From the NCBI RefSeq assembly GCF_031585635.1, contig NZ_CP134198.1, forward strand, positions 434,001 through 498,000: a DNA stretch of 64,000 nucleotides, written 5' to 3'. Shown here piece after piece: positions 34,171 to 43,515 of this stretch. The DNA is from Paraburkholderia sp. FT54. GTDB taxonomy: Bacteria > Pseudomonadota > Gammaproteobacteria > Burkholderiales > Burkholderiaceae. A program made the position numbers and the translations under genes. A model generated the notes under the pieces. It was given only the letters and a program-made list of their open reading frames with translations. It was not told the origin of the DNA and ran no database searches. Positions within the stretch are counted from its first letter, which is position 1. The number at the start of each line of letters is the position of its first letter.

Positions 34171-35178
34171 ATGTTTAACAGCATTGCTCAAACGATGCGC
34201 TTTCCCGTGCGCGCCATTGCTTTCGCTTCGATCGCATTGAGCCTGTCGGTGACGGCTCATCCAGCCAACGCGGCGGATGTCAAAACGGTGGCGTATATCG
34301 CGCCTTCACTGGACATCTCTTACTGGCAGTGGGTTGGCTACGGCGTCAAGGAAAGGGCCAAGGAACTCGGGATGAACTACATCGAGCTGACCTCGGAGAA
34401 CTCTCCCGCCAAGCAGATGGACAACGTGCGCACCGCGCTTACACGCGGCGTCAGCGCAATCGTGATGGGACCGGTGAGCTCCACGAGCACGCCGCCGGTA
34501 CTGCGGATGCTCAAAGAAAAGCAGGTGCCTGTTGCGTTTGCGGGAATCGGCCCGCAGGCAGGCCAGACAGACTACACATCCGCTGTAACCGCGAACAACT
34601 ACGAGACCGGAAAAGCGCAGGGTGCCTATGTTTGCAAGCTGGCAAAGGAGCGCGGAAGCAACAAGATTGGCATGTTGTCCCTCCCCCAGGATCGCGAGAA
34701 CGCGCAGAAGTATCTGGCCGGGGCGAAGGAATCGTTCAAGGCTGACGGCTGCGATTTGACGCAGATGCTCGAAACGCATGGGCTCACGGTATCCGAGGCC
34801 GTCGCTCAGGCGAATGACATCCTGACTGCGCACCCGGACATCCGCGCGTTGTACGGGATGTACGACGAGGCTGGCACGGGCGCCGCCAAGGCACTGCAGA
34901 CGCGAGGCATGACAGGGAAGGTCGCGGTCGTGACCGCTGACGGAAGCCCCACCACCATCAAGTTGCTACGCGATGGCGCGATTCAGGGGTTGTTCCTGCA
35001 GGAAGCCGTAGGGCAGGGCATCGACGCAACGACGCAGGTATTCAATGCACTGACGGGGAAGCCGACAACGCAGCAGCTCGCGTTGAAAGAGCCTCTTGTG
35101 ACAAAGGACAGCATCGACCAGCCCGATGCTCAAAAGGTAGTCCAGCGGGTGTATCCGCCGTCAGCCGGGAAGTACTAA
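34171..35178 (+). CDS. Sugar ABC transporter substrate-binding protein, RbsB-like (type I fold)
   Basis: A 335-residue periplasmic protein with a signal peptide (basic start, hydrophobic core, cleavage near ANAAD). The mature part has [41 protein letters not shown] hinge region, and [20 protein letters not shown] and [16 protein letters not shown] typical of ribose-type binding proteins. It is preceded by GGAGAC. It determines the importer's ligand, most likely a pentose, tetrose or related polyol or lactone. Confidence 0.88.
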   Translation: MFNSIAQTMRFPVRAIAFASIALSLSVTAHPANAADVKTVAYIAPSLDISYWQWVGYGVKERAKELGMNYIELTSENSPAKQMDNVRTALTRGVSAIVMGPVSSTSTPPVLRMLKEKQVPVAFAGIGPQAGQTDYTSAVTANNYETGKAQGAYVCKLAKERGSNKIGMLSLPQDRENAQKYLAGAKESFKADGCDLTQMLETHGLTVSEAVAQANDILTAHPDIRALYGMYDEAGTGAAKALQTRGMTGKVAVVTADGSPTTIKLLRDGAIQGLFLQEAVGQGIDATTQVFNALTGKPTTQQLALKEPLVTKDSIDQPDAQKVVQRVYPPSAGKY

Positions 35179-35266
35179 GGCGCTTATACCTACCGGGACG
35201 ACAGCCGGCAGCTTGCGCCGCCGGTTGCCAACCCGCGCAATTCCGACGACCCAATCAGGAGGCAAC

Positions 35267-36163
35267 GTGGACAATCTGCCGATCATCGACCCCCATCATC
35301 ACCTGTACGATCTGAAAACCGGGCGCTATCCCTGGTTGCAAGACGAAATGCTGGAGCGAGTCTTTGGCGACTACTCAGCGATCCGCCGCGACTATCTTAT
35401 CGACGACTTTCGGGAAGACATCAAGAATCAGAATGTCGTCAAAACGGTCCACCTGCAGGTGGAATATGACCACAACGATCCGGTAGCGGAGACCCGCTGG
35501 CTGCAAGGCGTGGCGGACCAGCATGGATACCCTCACGGGATTGTGGCTTTTGCAGACCTTACTTCGCCAGGCGTTCAGCAGACGATCGAGGAACACTGCA
35601 CATTTCCGAACGTTCGGGGCATCCGCCAGTGCCTCAACTACCATCGAGATCCGGTCAAAACGTTTATCGACCAACCGCATCTGATGAGCGATGCCCAGTG
35701 GCAACGGGGGTATAGCCTGTTGAAACGCCATGATCTGTCGTTCGATCTGCAGCTTTACTACACGCAGATGGCGGAGGCACTGGCGCTTGCCAGGAAATTT
35801 CCGGACACATCAATGGTGCTGAACCATACGGGTATGCCGGTCGATCGGGATGCCGACGAGATCGCCGCGTGGCGAGCAGCCATGAAATCGCTCGCGTCCG
35901 CGCCGAACGTGTTCTGCAAGATATCGGGGCTCGGCATGGGTGATTGGCACTGGACGACAGACAGTATCCGCCCATTCGTCCTTGATGCGATCGACGCGTT
36001 CGGTACGCAGCGTTGCATGTTCGCGAGTAACTTCCCGGTCGACAAGCTCTTCAGCAGTTACGACGACGTCTTCAATGCGTTCAAAGCCATCACTCGTAAC
36101 TTCTCGAACGATGAACGTCGCGCGCTCTTTCACGACAATGCAGAGCGAGTCTACAGGCTGTAG
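35267..36163 (+). CDS. Amidohydrolase family 2 protein, lactonase-like
   Basis: A 298-residue TIM-barrel metal hydrolase of the COG3618 type. The first metal motif is DPHHHLYDL, the second histidine is in MVLNHTGMP and the strand-8 region reads MFASNFPVDKLF. Members include L-fucono-1,5-lactonase and other sugar-acid lactonases. The GTG at 35267 follows CAGGAGGCAAC. It ends the sugar locus and probably opens a sugar lactone inside the cell; with the SDR this suggests oxidation of a sugar to its lactone and then acid. Substrate unproven. Confidence 0.85.
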   Translation: MDNLPIIDPHHHLYDLKTGRYPWLQDEMLERVFGDYSAIRRDYLIDDFREDIKNQNVVKTVHLQVEYDHNDPVAETRWLQGVADQHGYPHGIVAFADLTSPGVQQTIEEHCTFPNVRGIRQCLNYHRDPVKTFIDQPHLMSDAQWQRGYSLLKRHDLSFDLQLYYTQMAEALALARKFPDTSMVLNHTGMPVDRDADEIAAWRAAMKSLASAPNVFCKISGLGMGDWHWTTDSIRPFVLDAIDAFGTQRCMFASNFPVDKLFSSYDDVFNAFKAITRNFSNDERRALFHDNAERVYRL

Positions 36164-36242
36164 CCTCGCGAATTTGCAGCCAGGCCAGCGCCAGGATGAA
36201 CTAAACAGGCGCTGTCCCTGGCGTACACGGAAGGAATTCAAG

Positions 36243-37385
36243 ATGCACATCGGAGTGCCAGCCGAGACGCGCGCGCACGAAACCCGCGTTGCCGCCACGC
36301 CCGAAACGGTCAAGAAATACGTGACTCAGGGCCACCGGGTCACGATCCAGAGCGGCGCCGGCGCCGGCGCGAGCTTTCCTGACGACGCCCTTACGGCCGC
36401 CGGGGCGGAGATCGTCGACCCGGCCACCGCCTTTGGCGCCGATCTCGTCCTCAAAGTCCAGTCCCCCGCCGACACCGAGCTGCCGCTGCTCAAGCGCGGC
36501 GCGACGCTGGTCGGCATGCTCGATCCGTTTAGCGCCGACAACGCGGGCAAGCTGGCCGCGGCCGGCGTCACCGCGTTCGCGCTCGAAGCCGCGCCGGGCA
36601 CCACGCGCGCGCAGAGCCTCGACGTGCTGTCGTCGCAGGCGAACATTGCCGGCTACAAGGCGGTGCTGCTGGCGGCGACACTCTATCCGCGTTTCATGCC
36701 GATGCTGATGACCGCCGCGGGCACCGTGAAAGCCGCGCGCGTGCTGATTCTCGGCGCGGGCGTGGCCGGCCTGCAGGCGATCGCGACCGCCAAGCGCCTG
36801 GGCGCGGTGATCGAGGCGTCGGACGTGCGGCCGGCCGTGAAAGAGCAGATCGAATCGCTCGGCGCGAAGTTTCTCGACGTGCCCTACGAAACCGACGAGG
36901 AGCGCGAAGCCGCGCAAGGCGTCGGCGGCTATGCGCGGCCGATGCCGCCGTCGTGGCTCACGCGCCAGTCGGCGCTGGTCCACGAGCGGGCGAAGCAGGC
37001 GGACGTGGTGATCTCCACCGCGCTGATTCCGGGGCGGCCCGCGCCGACGCTGATCTCGGTCGAAACCGTGCAGGCGATGAAACCGGGCTCCGTGCTGGTC
37101 GATCTCGCGGCGGGCCGCGGCCCGGAGTACGAAGGCCGGCGCGGCGGCAACTGTCCGCTGACCGAGGCCGATCAGGTGGTGGTCAGGCATGGTGTGCAGA
37201 TCGTCGGCTATACAAACCTGGCTTCAATGGTGCCCGCCGACGCGTCGTCGTTGTACGCGCGCAACCTGCTTGACTTCCTCAAGCTGATCATCACGAAGGA
37301 AGGCGCGTTGAACATCGATCTCGCGGATGACATCGTCGCGGCCACGCTGCTGGCTCGCGACGGCGCAGTCACACGCAAGGCCTGA
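36243..37385 (+). CDS. pntA: NAD(P) transhydrogenase subunit alpha part 1
   Basis: A 380-residue soluble NAD(H)-binding domain I. MHIGVPAETRAHETRVAATP opens the protein, with RVLILGAGVAGLQAIATAKRLGAVIEASDVRP as the NAD-binding fold. The ATG at 36243 follows GGAATTCAAG. Upstream frame-open codons lie in the amidohydrolase gene. Together with the next two genes it forms the proton-translocating transhydrogenase that makes NADPH from NADH using the proton gradient. The alpha subunit is split into two proteins, as in many Proteobacteria. Confidence 0.93.
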   Translation: MHIGVPAETRAHETRVAATPETVKKYVTQGHRVTIQSGAGAGASFPDDALTAAGAEIVDPATAFGADLVLKVQSPADTELPLLKRGATLVGMLDPFSADNAGKLAAAGVTAFALEAAPGTTRAQSLDVLSSQANIAGYKAVLLAATLYPRFMPMLMTAAGTVKAARVLILGAGVAGLQAIATAKRLGAVIEASDVRPAVKEQIESLGAKFLDVPYETDEEREAAQGVGGYARPMPPSWLTRQSALVHERAKQADVVISTALIPGRPAPTLISVETVQAMKPGSVLVDLAAGRGPEYEGRRGGNCPLTEADQVVVRHGVQIVGYTNLASMVPADASSLYARNLLDFLKLIITKEGALNIDLADDIVAATLLARDGAVTRKA

Positions 37386-37412
37386 AGCGAACAACTACCT
37401 TGGAGAACGGCG

Positions 37413-37739
37413 ATGGAAGTCATCAACCACACCGTCATTAACCTGATCATCTTCGTGCTGGCGATCTACGTCGGCTACCACGTGGTCTGGAATGTCACGC
37501 CCGCCCTGCACACGCCGCTGATGGCCGTGACCAACGCGATTTCGGCCATCGTGATCGTCGGCGCAATGCTGGCAGCCGGCCTCACGCTCGGCGGCCCCGG
37601 CAAGTTCTTCGGCACGCTCGCGGTCGCGCTCGCCGCGGTCAACGTGTTCGGCGGCTTTCTCGTCACGCGGCGAATGCTGGAGATGTTCCGCAAGAAGGAA
37701 CCCAAGAAGCTCCCCGCAGCTGCCAAGGAGAATGCGTAA
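37413..37739 (+). CDS. NAD(P) transhydrogenase subunit alpha part 2
   Basis: A 108-residue membrane protein with three or four hydrophobic helices ([38 protein letters not shown], and [14 protein letters not shown]), matching the membrane segment of split PntA. It ends with a charged tail and overlaps the pntB start codon by one base (TAATG), which fits translational coupling. Confidence 0.92.
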   Translation: MEVINHTVINLIIFVLAIYVGYHVVWNVTPALHTPLMAVTNAISAIVIVGAMLAAGLTLGGPGKFFGTLAVALAAVNVFGGFLVTRRMLEMFRKKEPKKLPAAAKENA

Positions 37740-39193
37740 TGAGCCTGAACCTCGTCACGCTGCTTTATCTGGTCGCGTCGGTCTGCTTCATTCAGGCGCT
37801 CAAGGGGCTCTCGAATCCGAAGACGGCGCGCGTCGGCAACACCTTCGGCATGGTCGGGATGGCGATTGCGATCCTCACGACCATCGCGCTGATCGCCAAA
37901 CAGGCTTCGGCATTGGGCTCGAACCTTGGTCTGGGACTCGGCCTGCTGCTGGTCGCGCTGGTGATCGGCGGCGCGATCGGTGCGTTCGTCGCCGCGCGCG
38001 TCGAGATGACCAAGATGCCCGAGCTCGTCGCGGCGATGCACTCGCTGATCGGTCTCGCGGCAGTCTGCATCGCGTATGCGGTGGTCTCGGAGCCGGCCGC
38101 GTTCGGCCTCGTCGATCCCGAGTATCCGATTCCGGGCTTCCTGCCTTTCGGCAATCGCATCGAGCTGTTCATCGGCACGTTCGTCGGCGCGATCACGTTC
38201 TCCGGCTCAGTGATCGCGTTCGGCAAGCTGTCGGGCAAGTACAAGTTCCGCCTCTTCCAGGGTGCGCCGGTCGTGTACGGCGGCCAGCATCTGATCAACT
38301 TGGTGCTGGCGATCGCGATGCTCGGCTTCGGCATCATCTTCTTTCTCACGCAGTCGTGGCTGCCGTTCATCATCATGACGATCATCGCGTTCGTGCTCGG
38401 CGTGCTGATCATCATTCCGATCGGCGGCGCGGACATGCCGGTGGTCGTGTCGATGCTGAACTCGTACTCGGGCTGGGCGGCGGCGGGCATCGGCTTCTCG
38501 CTGAACAATCCGATGCTGATCATCGCGGGCTCGCTGGTAGGCTCATCCGGTGCGATTCTGTCGTACATCATGTGCCGCGCGATGAACCGTTCGTTCTTCA
38601 ACGTGATTCTCGGCGGCTTCGGCAACGAGCCGGGTGCGGCGGCGGCGGGTGGTTCAGCCGAGCAGCGTCCGGTGAAATCGGGGTCAGCAGATGATGCGTC
38701 GTTCATGCTCGGCAATGCGGAAACCGTGGTGATCGTGCCGGGTTATGGCCTCGCGGTGGCGCGCGCGCAGCATGCGTTGAAGGAGCTGACCGACAAGCTG
38801 GTCGAGAAGGGCATCGAGGTGAAGTACGCGATTCACCCGGTAGCCGGCCGGATGCCGGGGCACATGAACGTGCTGCTCGCGGAAGCCGAAGTGCCGTACG
38901 ACATGGTGTTCGAAATGGACGACATCAACGGCGAGTTCGGCCAGGTCGACGTGGTGCTGGTGCTCGGCGCGAACGACGTGGTGAATCCGGCCGCGAAGAA
39001 CGATCCGAAGTCGCCGATCGCGGGCATGCCGATCATCGAGGCGTACAAGGCGAGGACGGTGATCGTCAACAAGCGCTCGATGGCGGCGGGCTATGCCGGG
39101 CTCGACAACGACCTGTTCTACATGGACAAGACGATGATGGTGTTCGGCGACGCGAAGAAGGTAATCGAGGATATGGTGAAGTCGGTCGATTGA
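37739..39193 (+). CDS. pntB: NAD(P) transhydrogenase subunit beta
   Basis: A 484-residue protein with an N-terminal membrane domain of about nine helices and a C-terminal NADP(H)-binding domain III (VVIVPGYGLAVARAQHALKEL, AIHPVAGRMPGHMNVLLAEA, VLVLGANDVVNPAAKNDPKSPIAG). All domains are complete. It completes the pnt operon. The location beside a sugar-catabolic locus suggests balancing of NADH formed by the SDR, though pnt is common and may be independent. Confidence 0.95.
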   Translation: MSLNLVTLLYLVASVCFIQALKGLSNPKTARVGNTFGMVGMAIAILTTIALIAKQASALGSNLGLGLGLLLVALVIGGAIGAFVAARVEMTKMPELVAAMHSLIGLAAVCIAYAVVSEPAAFGLVDPEYPIPGFLPFGNRIELFIGTFVGAITFSGSVIAFGKLSGKYKFRLFQGAPVVYGGQHLINLVLAIAMLGFGIIFFLTQSWLPFIIMTIIAFVLGVLIIIPIGGADMPVVVSMLNSYSGWAAAGIGFSLNNPMLIIAGSLVGSSGAILSYIMCRAMNRSFFNVILGGFGNEPGAAAAGGSAEQRPVKSGSADDASFMLGNAETVVIVPGYGLAVARAQHALKELTDKLVEKGIEVKYAIHPVAGRMPGHMNVLLAEAEVPYDMVFEMDDINGEFGQVDVVLVLGANDVVNPAAKNDPKSPIAGMPIIEAYKARTVIVNKRSMAAGYAGLDNDLFYMDKTMMVFGDAKKVIEDMVKSVD

Positions 39194-39776
39194 TCGGTAT
39201 GCGTGTCGCTACGGTGGTGTTACAGAGCCGGGGGAGCTTCGCGATAACCGTCCCTTGTCCAGCCCCAAAGCGCAGCTCTGACCGGCTCTTTTCAGCCAGG
39301 GTTCGGACAGTCGCCACTCTCGCGTGACTGGCTGTAGCGGGTCGGGTTGCGTCAATCCGCTCTTCGAATTCGTCGCCGGAAAGCAGCCACTGAAAATCCG
39401 CTTCCCGGAAGCGGCCAGTCGCCAGTGAGTACTCCCGACCCTCTCCGGCTATTCAGAGTGTTAGCGACGGTGGCCGCTTCGCTGTCGATTTCGGTCATTC
39501 CGCATGTACGCTTTTCGTATAGCGGCGCGCTTTCTCTTGTGTGACTTTCGTCACTTCGGACGTAGGCTCATCATCCCGTCATGGGCGACAGGTTTGTCGT
39601 GTGATCGAATCCTCAGATTCGGTCGCAACACGATTTCAAATGTCAACGCACCGATGTCCAACTTGGCGGTCGGCGATTCGTCTTGCACCAGCATTGGAAG
39701 TGATCGTCCTGCGGGGTGGCCCCTTATTCAGGGTTCTCAGTGGAAGGGCTTGAGATTCCTTCGTCACCGGCTTTGG
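39194..39776. other. Convergent intergenic region, no gene recognised
   Basis: This lies between the 3' ends of pntB and a minus-strand MFS gene. It has CGCTTCCCGGAAGCGGCCAG at about 39399 (containing the dyad GCTTCC-CGGAAGC) and further GGCCGCTTC words, similar in style to gaps at 9.4, 22.7 and 24.7 kb. No clear T-run terminator and no convincing gene. Confidence 0.4.
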
Positions 39777-40988
39777 TTATACGCGCCTGTCAGCAACGAC
39801 CGTACTCAATCCTCTATAGGCGAGTGCATTGACCGCTATCGCCACAAGCGCGATAGCCGCGCCGACCGCCGCCAGTCCCCGCCAGGCGCCATGACGAGCA
39901 CCATAGCCACCGAGTGCGGCGCCAGCAGCGCCACCGAGGAAGCACCACACAAAGAACACCGTGTTCAGGCGGCTTCGCGCCTCGGGGCGCAGCGCATAAA
40001 TCAGCGTCTGGTTAGCGACGAGGCAGACGCGGTTGCCTACGTCGAGGAGAATCATGCCGAACATCAGCGCAGCCAGTCTGCTCCCACCCGCGGCGACAAA
40101 CAGGAAAGCCGCGCCGACGGTGACCGCCCCAGCGCAAGCCATGTGACGAGCGCCGATCCGGTCGATGACGGCTCCGATGTGCGGTGACATCAGAAGGCCG
40201 GGGAACCCAACCAGGCCGAATGCGCCGATGGTCGCTGGACCAAAGGCGTAGGGCGGCCGCACTAGTAACGCCGCGAGCGTCGCCCAAACCGCGTTGAAAG
40301 CTGCGAAAACCAGAAAGCCCGACGCAGCAGAAATGCGCAGCAGTCGTTCCTCGCGAAGCAACGCCACCAGCGAATGCATGAGCTTGCGGTAGCGGACCGT
40401 AGCCAACCCTGTCGAGACGGGGAGTTTGCTAAGAACGATAACGAGTGCGATGTCAACGGTCGATGCAAGCACGAAGATCGCTCGCCAGCCAAAGTGAGCG
40501 CCCACGATACCGCTCACGATGCGCGCCAGCAAGACACCTGAGGAAAGCCCGCCCAGCAACCAGCCGACGACACGCCCACGCGTGGACGGCGTTGCTCGTG
40601 CTGCAACAGCGGGAATGATGATCTGAGCGCTTACCGCAGTAAGGCCGACGGAGAAAGTAGACGCGGCGAGCAGGAAGAATGTCGGCGCTGCTGCGCAGGC
40701 GAGCAGCGCAACCGCATTTGCGACGATCGCGATACAGGCCAGCTTGCGCGGCTGTACGGCGTCAGCGAGCGGCACGACGAACAGCAGGCCCGCTGCATAC
40801 CCGAGCTGTGTCAGCGTGGCGATAAGATTAGCATGCGTCGCTGTTACGCCGAACGTCGACGCGATCTGCGGCAACAGCGGCTGGTGGTAGTAAATCGCCG
40901 ACACGGCGAGCGCGCAATTGACGGCCATCAGGAAGACGTGACGGCGGGTGACGTCCGGCGTTGTCTCAGCGGATAATAATTTCGTCAT
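39777..40988 (-). CDS. MFS transporter
   Basis: A 403-residue twelve-helix carrier. SAIYYHQPLLPQIASTFGV (helix 1-2), GLLFVVPLADAVQPRKL (A-motif region) and GWLLGGLSSGVLLARIVSGIVGAHFGWRAIF (helices 4-5) place it with the YnfM/arabinose-efflux-like permeases. The ATG at 40988 has an AT-rich upstream sequence (ACTACATAATTGATTTTATCGATG, read on the plus strand), so it may have its own promoter even though it follows the P460 operon in the same direction. Substrate unknown. Confidence 0.85.
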   Translation of the reverse strand: MTKLLSAETTPDVTRRHVFLMAVNCALAVSAIYYHQPLLPQIASTFGVTATHANLIATLTQLGYAAGLLFVVPLADAVQPRKLACIAIVANAVALLACAAAPTFFLLAASTFSVGLTAVSAQIIIPAVAARATPSTRGRVVGWLLGGLSSGVLLARIVSGIVGAHFGWRAIFVLASTVDIALVIVLSKLPVSTGLATVRYRKLMHSLVALLREERLLRISAASGFLVFAAFNAVWATLAALLVRPPYAFGPATIGAFGLVGFPGLLMSPHIGAVIDRIGARHMACAGAVTVGAAFLFVAAGGSRLAALMFGMILLDVGNRVCLVANQTLIYALRPEARSRLNTVFFVWCFLGGAAGAALGGYGARHGAWRGLAAVGAAIALVAIAVNALAYRGLSTVVADRRV

Positions 40989-41084
40989 ACTACATAATTG
41001 ATTTTATCGATGACAGTCTGTGGATGAACATCAGCGTAGGTTATGCCGCAAAGAGCATGGCTGACGTTCATCCGGCGCGACTGC

Positions 41085-41711
41085 TCAGGTCTTTGACAGC
41101 GCCTCAACGAGTTCACGTGTATCGACGATGCTGTGCGCGTACGTCGGCCCGTTCAGTTCATGGGCCGCGTGCATCATCTCGCGCCTGAACGCCGCCGTGG
41201 CGTCCTTGACAAGCGTTACGTGGTACCCAAGTTCCGTTGCATATCGCGCCGTGACCTCGATGCAGGTGTTCGCCAGCAGGCCCACCACCACCACCTGCGT
41301 GATGCCGCGCTGTTTCAGCTGGAGATCGAGATCCGTATTCGCAAAGCCACTCGAACCCCAGTGTTCGTGTGCGACGATGTCGCCGGTTTGCGGCCCAAAA
41401 TCCGGATGCCAGTCGCCTCCCCATTCGCCGTATGCGAAGTGATGGCCTTGCATGATCTTGCGCTGGCTCGGGCTCGGATGGCACCAGCACTCGTAATCGC
41501 CTGGTCGCCACTGGCGATGCGGCACGATGACAACCTGAATCCCGGCATCCCGCACTGCCTTGTTGATGGTGTGCAGGTTGTCGAGCAGTCCGACTTCTTC
41601 GGCCACGTCCTTGATGAACGGCCAAACCTTGCCGCCCTCTGAGAGGAAGTCGTTATAAGGGTCGACAAACAGCAGGGCTGTCGACTTCGCGCTGTAGGTT
41701 ACGTCACTCAT
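41085..41711 (-). CDS. Isochorismatase-like cysteine hydrolase
   Basis: A 208-residue member of the isochorismatase-like family. The catalytic Asp17 lies in ALLFVDPYNDF and the nucleophilic cysteine in VVVGLLANTCIEVTARYA with the preceding cis-peptide. Relatives include N-carbamoylsarcosine amidase, ureidoacrylate hydrolase and biuret hydrolase, which cleave C-N bonds. The ATG at 41711 follows TTGGGAGTAGTGCAG. It lies in a minus-strand operon downstream of an alpha/beta hydrolase and may hydrolyse an amide or carbamoyl product. Confidence 0.85.
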   Translation of the reverse strand: MSDVTYSAKSTALLFVDPYNDFLSEGGKVWPFIKDVAEEVGLLDNLHTINKAVRDAGIQVVIVPHRQWRPGDYECWCHPSPSQRKIMQGHHFAYGEWGGDWHPDFGPQTGDIVAHEHWGSSGFANTDLDLQLKQRGITQVVVVGLLANTCIEVTARYATELGYHVTLVKDATAAFRREMMHAAHELNGPTYAHSIVDTRELVEALSKT

Positions 41712-41785
41712 CTGCACTACTCCCAAGGTGTTGACCCGATTGAAAACGTTAATACGGCTCGCGGCGGCCACGACAACTCCGCGCA

Positions 41786-42679
41786 TCAGAGATGTGCATT
41801 AAACCAGTCGATGGCCGCGCGCGATGCCGTTTCGAACCCATCCAGGTAGGGGTCGAAGTGTCCACCCTTGATCATGACCAGCCGCTTCGGTTCCAACGCA
41901 CGCTGGTATGCTTTGAGCGCCAGATCAGCCACAGCAATGTGATCGTGCTCTGCCACCAGCATCAGTAGCGGAGTGGGGGACACGCGATCGACATACTCAC
42001 CGGGCGAATACATGCGAGACCACCGCATCGAACGGACCGTGACCTTGTTCTCCCAAACGCCCTCCGGCACAGCGCGAAGGTAGAAGCTGACGGCATCCGC
42101 AGCCTTGTAGGAAGCGTGCCTGACGGCATCGTCGGTGACAATCGTCTGCATCGCCGGCGGCTCGCCCGAGAGCTGAGCGCGTTCGTCGGCTGCGAATCTT
42201 GCTTCGAGTTCGGCGACGGCTTCCGGGGCGACACGGCGAAGGCCAGCGGCATGGCCATCGATGGTGGGCACTTGTGCCACCACTGCCTTCAGGCGCCGGT
42301 CCGTGGCGCCGAGCACGATGGCATGCCCGCCGGCGAAGCTTGTGCCCCAGAGTCCGCAGCGATTCTCGTCCACTTCCGGCCGCTCCTGCAGATAGGAGAT
42401 CGCCCGGCGCCAGTCGGTGATCTGCTGCCACGGATTGATGTCATGTCTGGGCTGACCGCCGCTATCGCCAAAGTTGCGGTGATCGTGCAGTAGCACGACG
42501 AAGCCGGCTTCGGCGAAGGCTTTGGCCATCGGCTCTATGCCGTGGTATTTTGTGCCCGCGAAACCGTGCGCCATGGTAATTGCCGGAAGTGGGGCCTTGC
42601 GGTGCGCCGGCACGTACAACCATGCCGACAGTTCGATTCCGCCCTCTGCGGGGATGCTGATTTCCTGCTTTTCAAACAT
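41786..42679 (-). CDS. Alpha/beta hydrolase (dienelactone hydrolase-like/peptidase S9-like)
   Basis: A 297-residue hydrolase. The nucleophile elbow is GTSFAGG, the oxyanion region is MAHGFAGTKYHG, the acid is in LVAEHDHIAV and the catalytic histidine in IKGGHFDPY. It resembles acetyl xylan esterase or DLH-like enzymes acting on small esters or lactones. The ATG follows GACAGGAGTGAACTG. It is 17 bases downstream of the enoyl-CoA hydratase-like gene in the same operon. Confidence 0.87.
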   Translation of the reverse strand: MFEKQEISIPAEGGIELSAWLYVPAHRKAPLPAITMAHGFAGTKYHGIEPMAKAFAEAGFVVLLHDHRNFGDSGGQPRHDINPWQQITDWRRAISYLQERPEVDENRCGLWGTSFAGGHAIVLGATDRRLKAVVAQVPTIDGHAAGLRRVAPEAVAELEARFAADERAQLSGEPPAMQTIVTDDAVRHASYKAADAVSFYLRAVPEGVWENKVTVRSMRWSRMYSPGEYVDRVSPTPLLMLVAEHDHIAVADLALKAYQRALEPKRLVMIKGGHFDPYLDGFETASRAAIDWFNAHL

Positions 42680-42696
42680 CAGTTCACTCCTGTCTT

Positions 42697-43515
42697 TCAG
42701 TCGTCTAGTTCGCCCAGCATCCGGGCCAGCTTCAATTCCACCTCCCGGGTCTGAAACCCGCGCGCCAAAGCGGCGCCAACCCTGCGTTGTGCTTCGGGCT
42801 GCCTCACGTTCTCGCCGAAGAGATCGGAATCACGGCGGAAGTCCGCGATAGCGGCGAGCGTGATGGCATTGACACGGTCCTTCACCACGGCATGTCCGGC
42901 CCTCGGAAACCTGGCGATGCGCCGTGCGAGCGAAGCGACGAATTCGTCGAGCATCTCCGCAGGCATCGCCCGGTTGATCCATCCATACCTTTCCGCGAGT
43001 TCCGTGTCATAGTCCGACGCGCTTAGCATCACCTCGAGCGCCCGGCCCCGGCCCATCAGGCGTGTGAGGAACTGGACAGCGCCCCCGCCAGGTATCAATC
43101 CGAAGGCAGGCTCCATCTGGCTGAACACGGCAGACTCTCGCGCGGCAAAGCGCATGTCGCACGCCAGCACAAACTCGCTGCCCGCACCGCGTACGCGTCC
43201 TTCGATTTGTGCAATGGAAACGAGCCGGCTGGCGCTCAGATGGCGGAACAGCAACGCAATAGATGCCTCGCCGGTCAGCTTCGCCGCCTCCTGCCGATAC
43301 TCCTTGACCCGCGTTACATCAACGTGGGAGATGAAATAGTCGGGGTCGGCACTCCTGAATACGAGTACGTTAATGCCATCGTCGGCTTCCGCATACTGAA
43401 TAAGCGTGACCAGGTCGCGAACGAGTTCAGGCCCGAGAAGATTCATAGGCGGCGCGGAGATTTCCACGAACAGCACCGCACCTTCAAGATCTGCCGTGAG
43501 CGTTTCAAAGATCAT
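42697..43515 (-). CDS. Enoyl-CoA hydratase/isomerase family protein
   Basis: A 272-residue crotonase-fold protein. APPMNLLGPELVRDL opens the N-terminus, EGRVRGAGSEFVLACDMRFA carries the oxyanion hole, and SQMEPAFGLIPGGGAVQFL the second active-site segment. It overlaps the cytochrome P460 gene by 4 bases, so the two are translationally coupled. Either it hydrates or cleaves a CoA-bound acid, or it is a crotonase-fold enzyme on a non-CoA substrate. Confidence 0.86.
   Translation of the reverse strand: MIFETLTADLEGAVLFVEISAPPMNLLGPELVRDLVTLIQYAEADDGINVLVFRSADPDYFISHVDVTRVKEYRQEAAKLTGEASIALLFRHLSASRLVSIAQIEGRVRGAGSEFVLACDMRFAARESAVFSQMEPAFGLIPGGGAVQFLTRLMGRGRALEVMLSASDYDTELAERYGWINRAMPAEMLDEFVASLARRIARFPRAGHAVVKDRVNAITLAAIADFRRDSDLFGENVRQPEAQRRVGAALARGFQTREVELKLARMLGELDD

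Noticed and set aside
35940..36242. Upstream extension of pntA
   Set aside because: It overlaps the amidohydrolase gene and lacks similarity to PntA; the ATG at 36243 gives the standard N-terminus.
37732..38715. Long open frames on both strands across pntB
   Set aside because: These are composition shadows of pntB, which is complete and conserved in the chosen frame.
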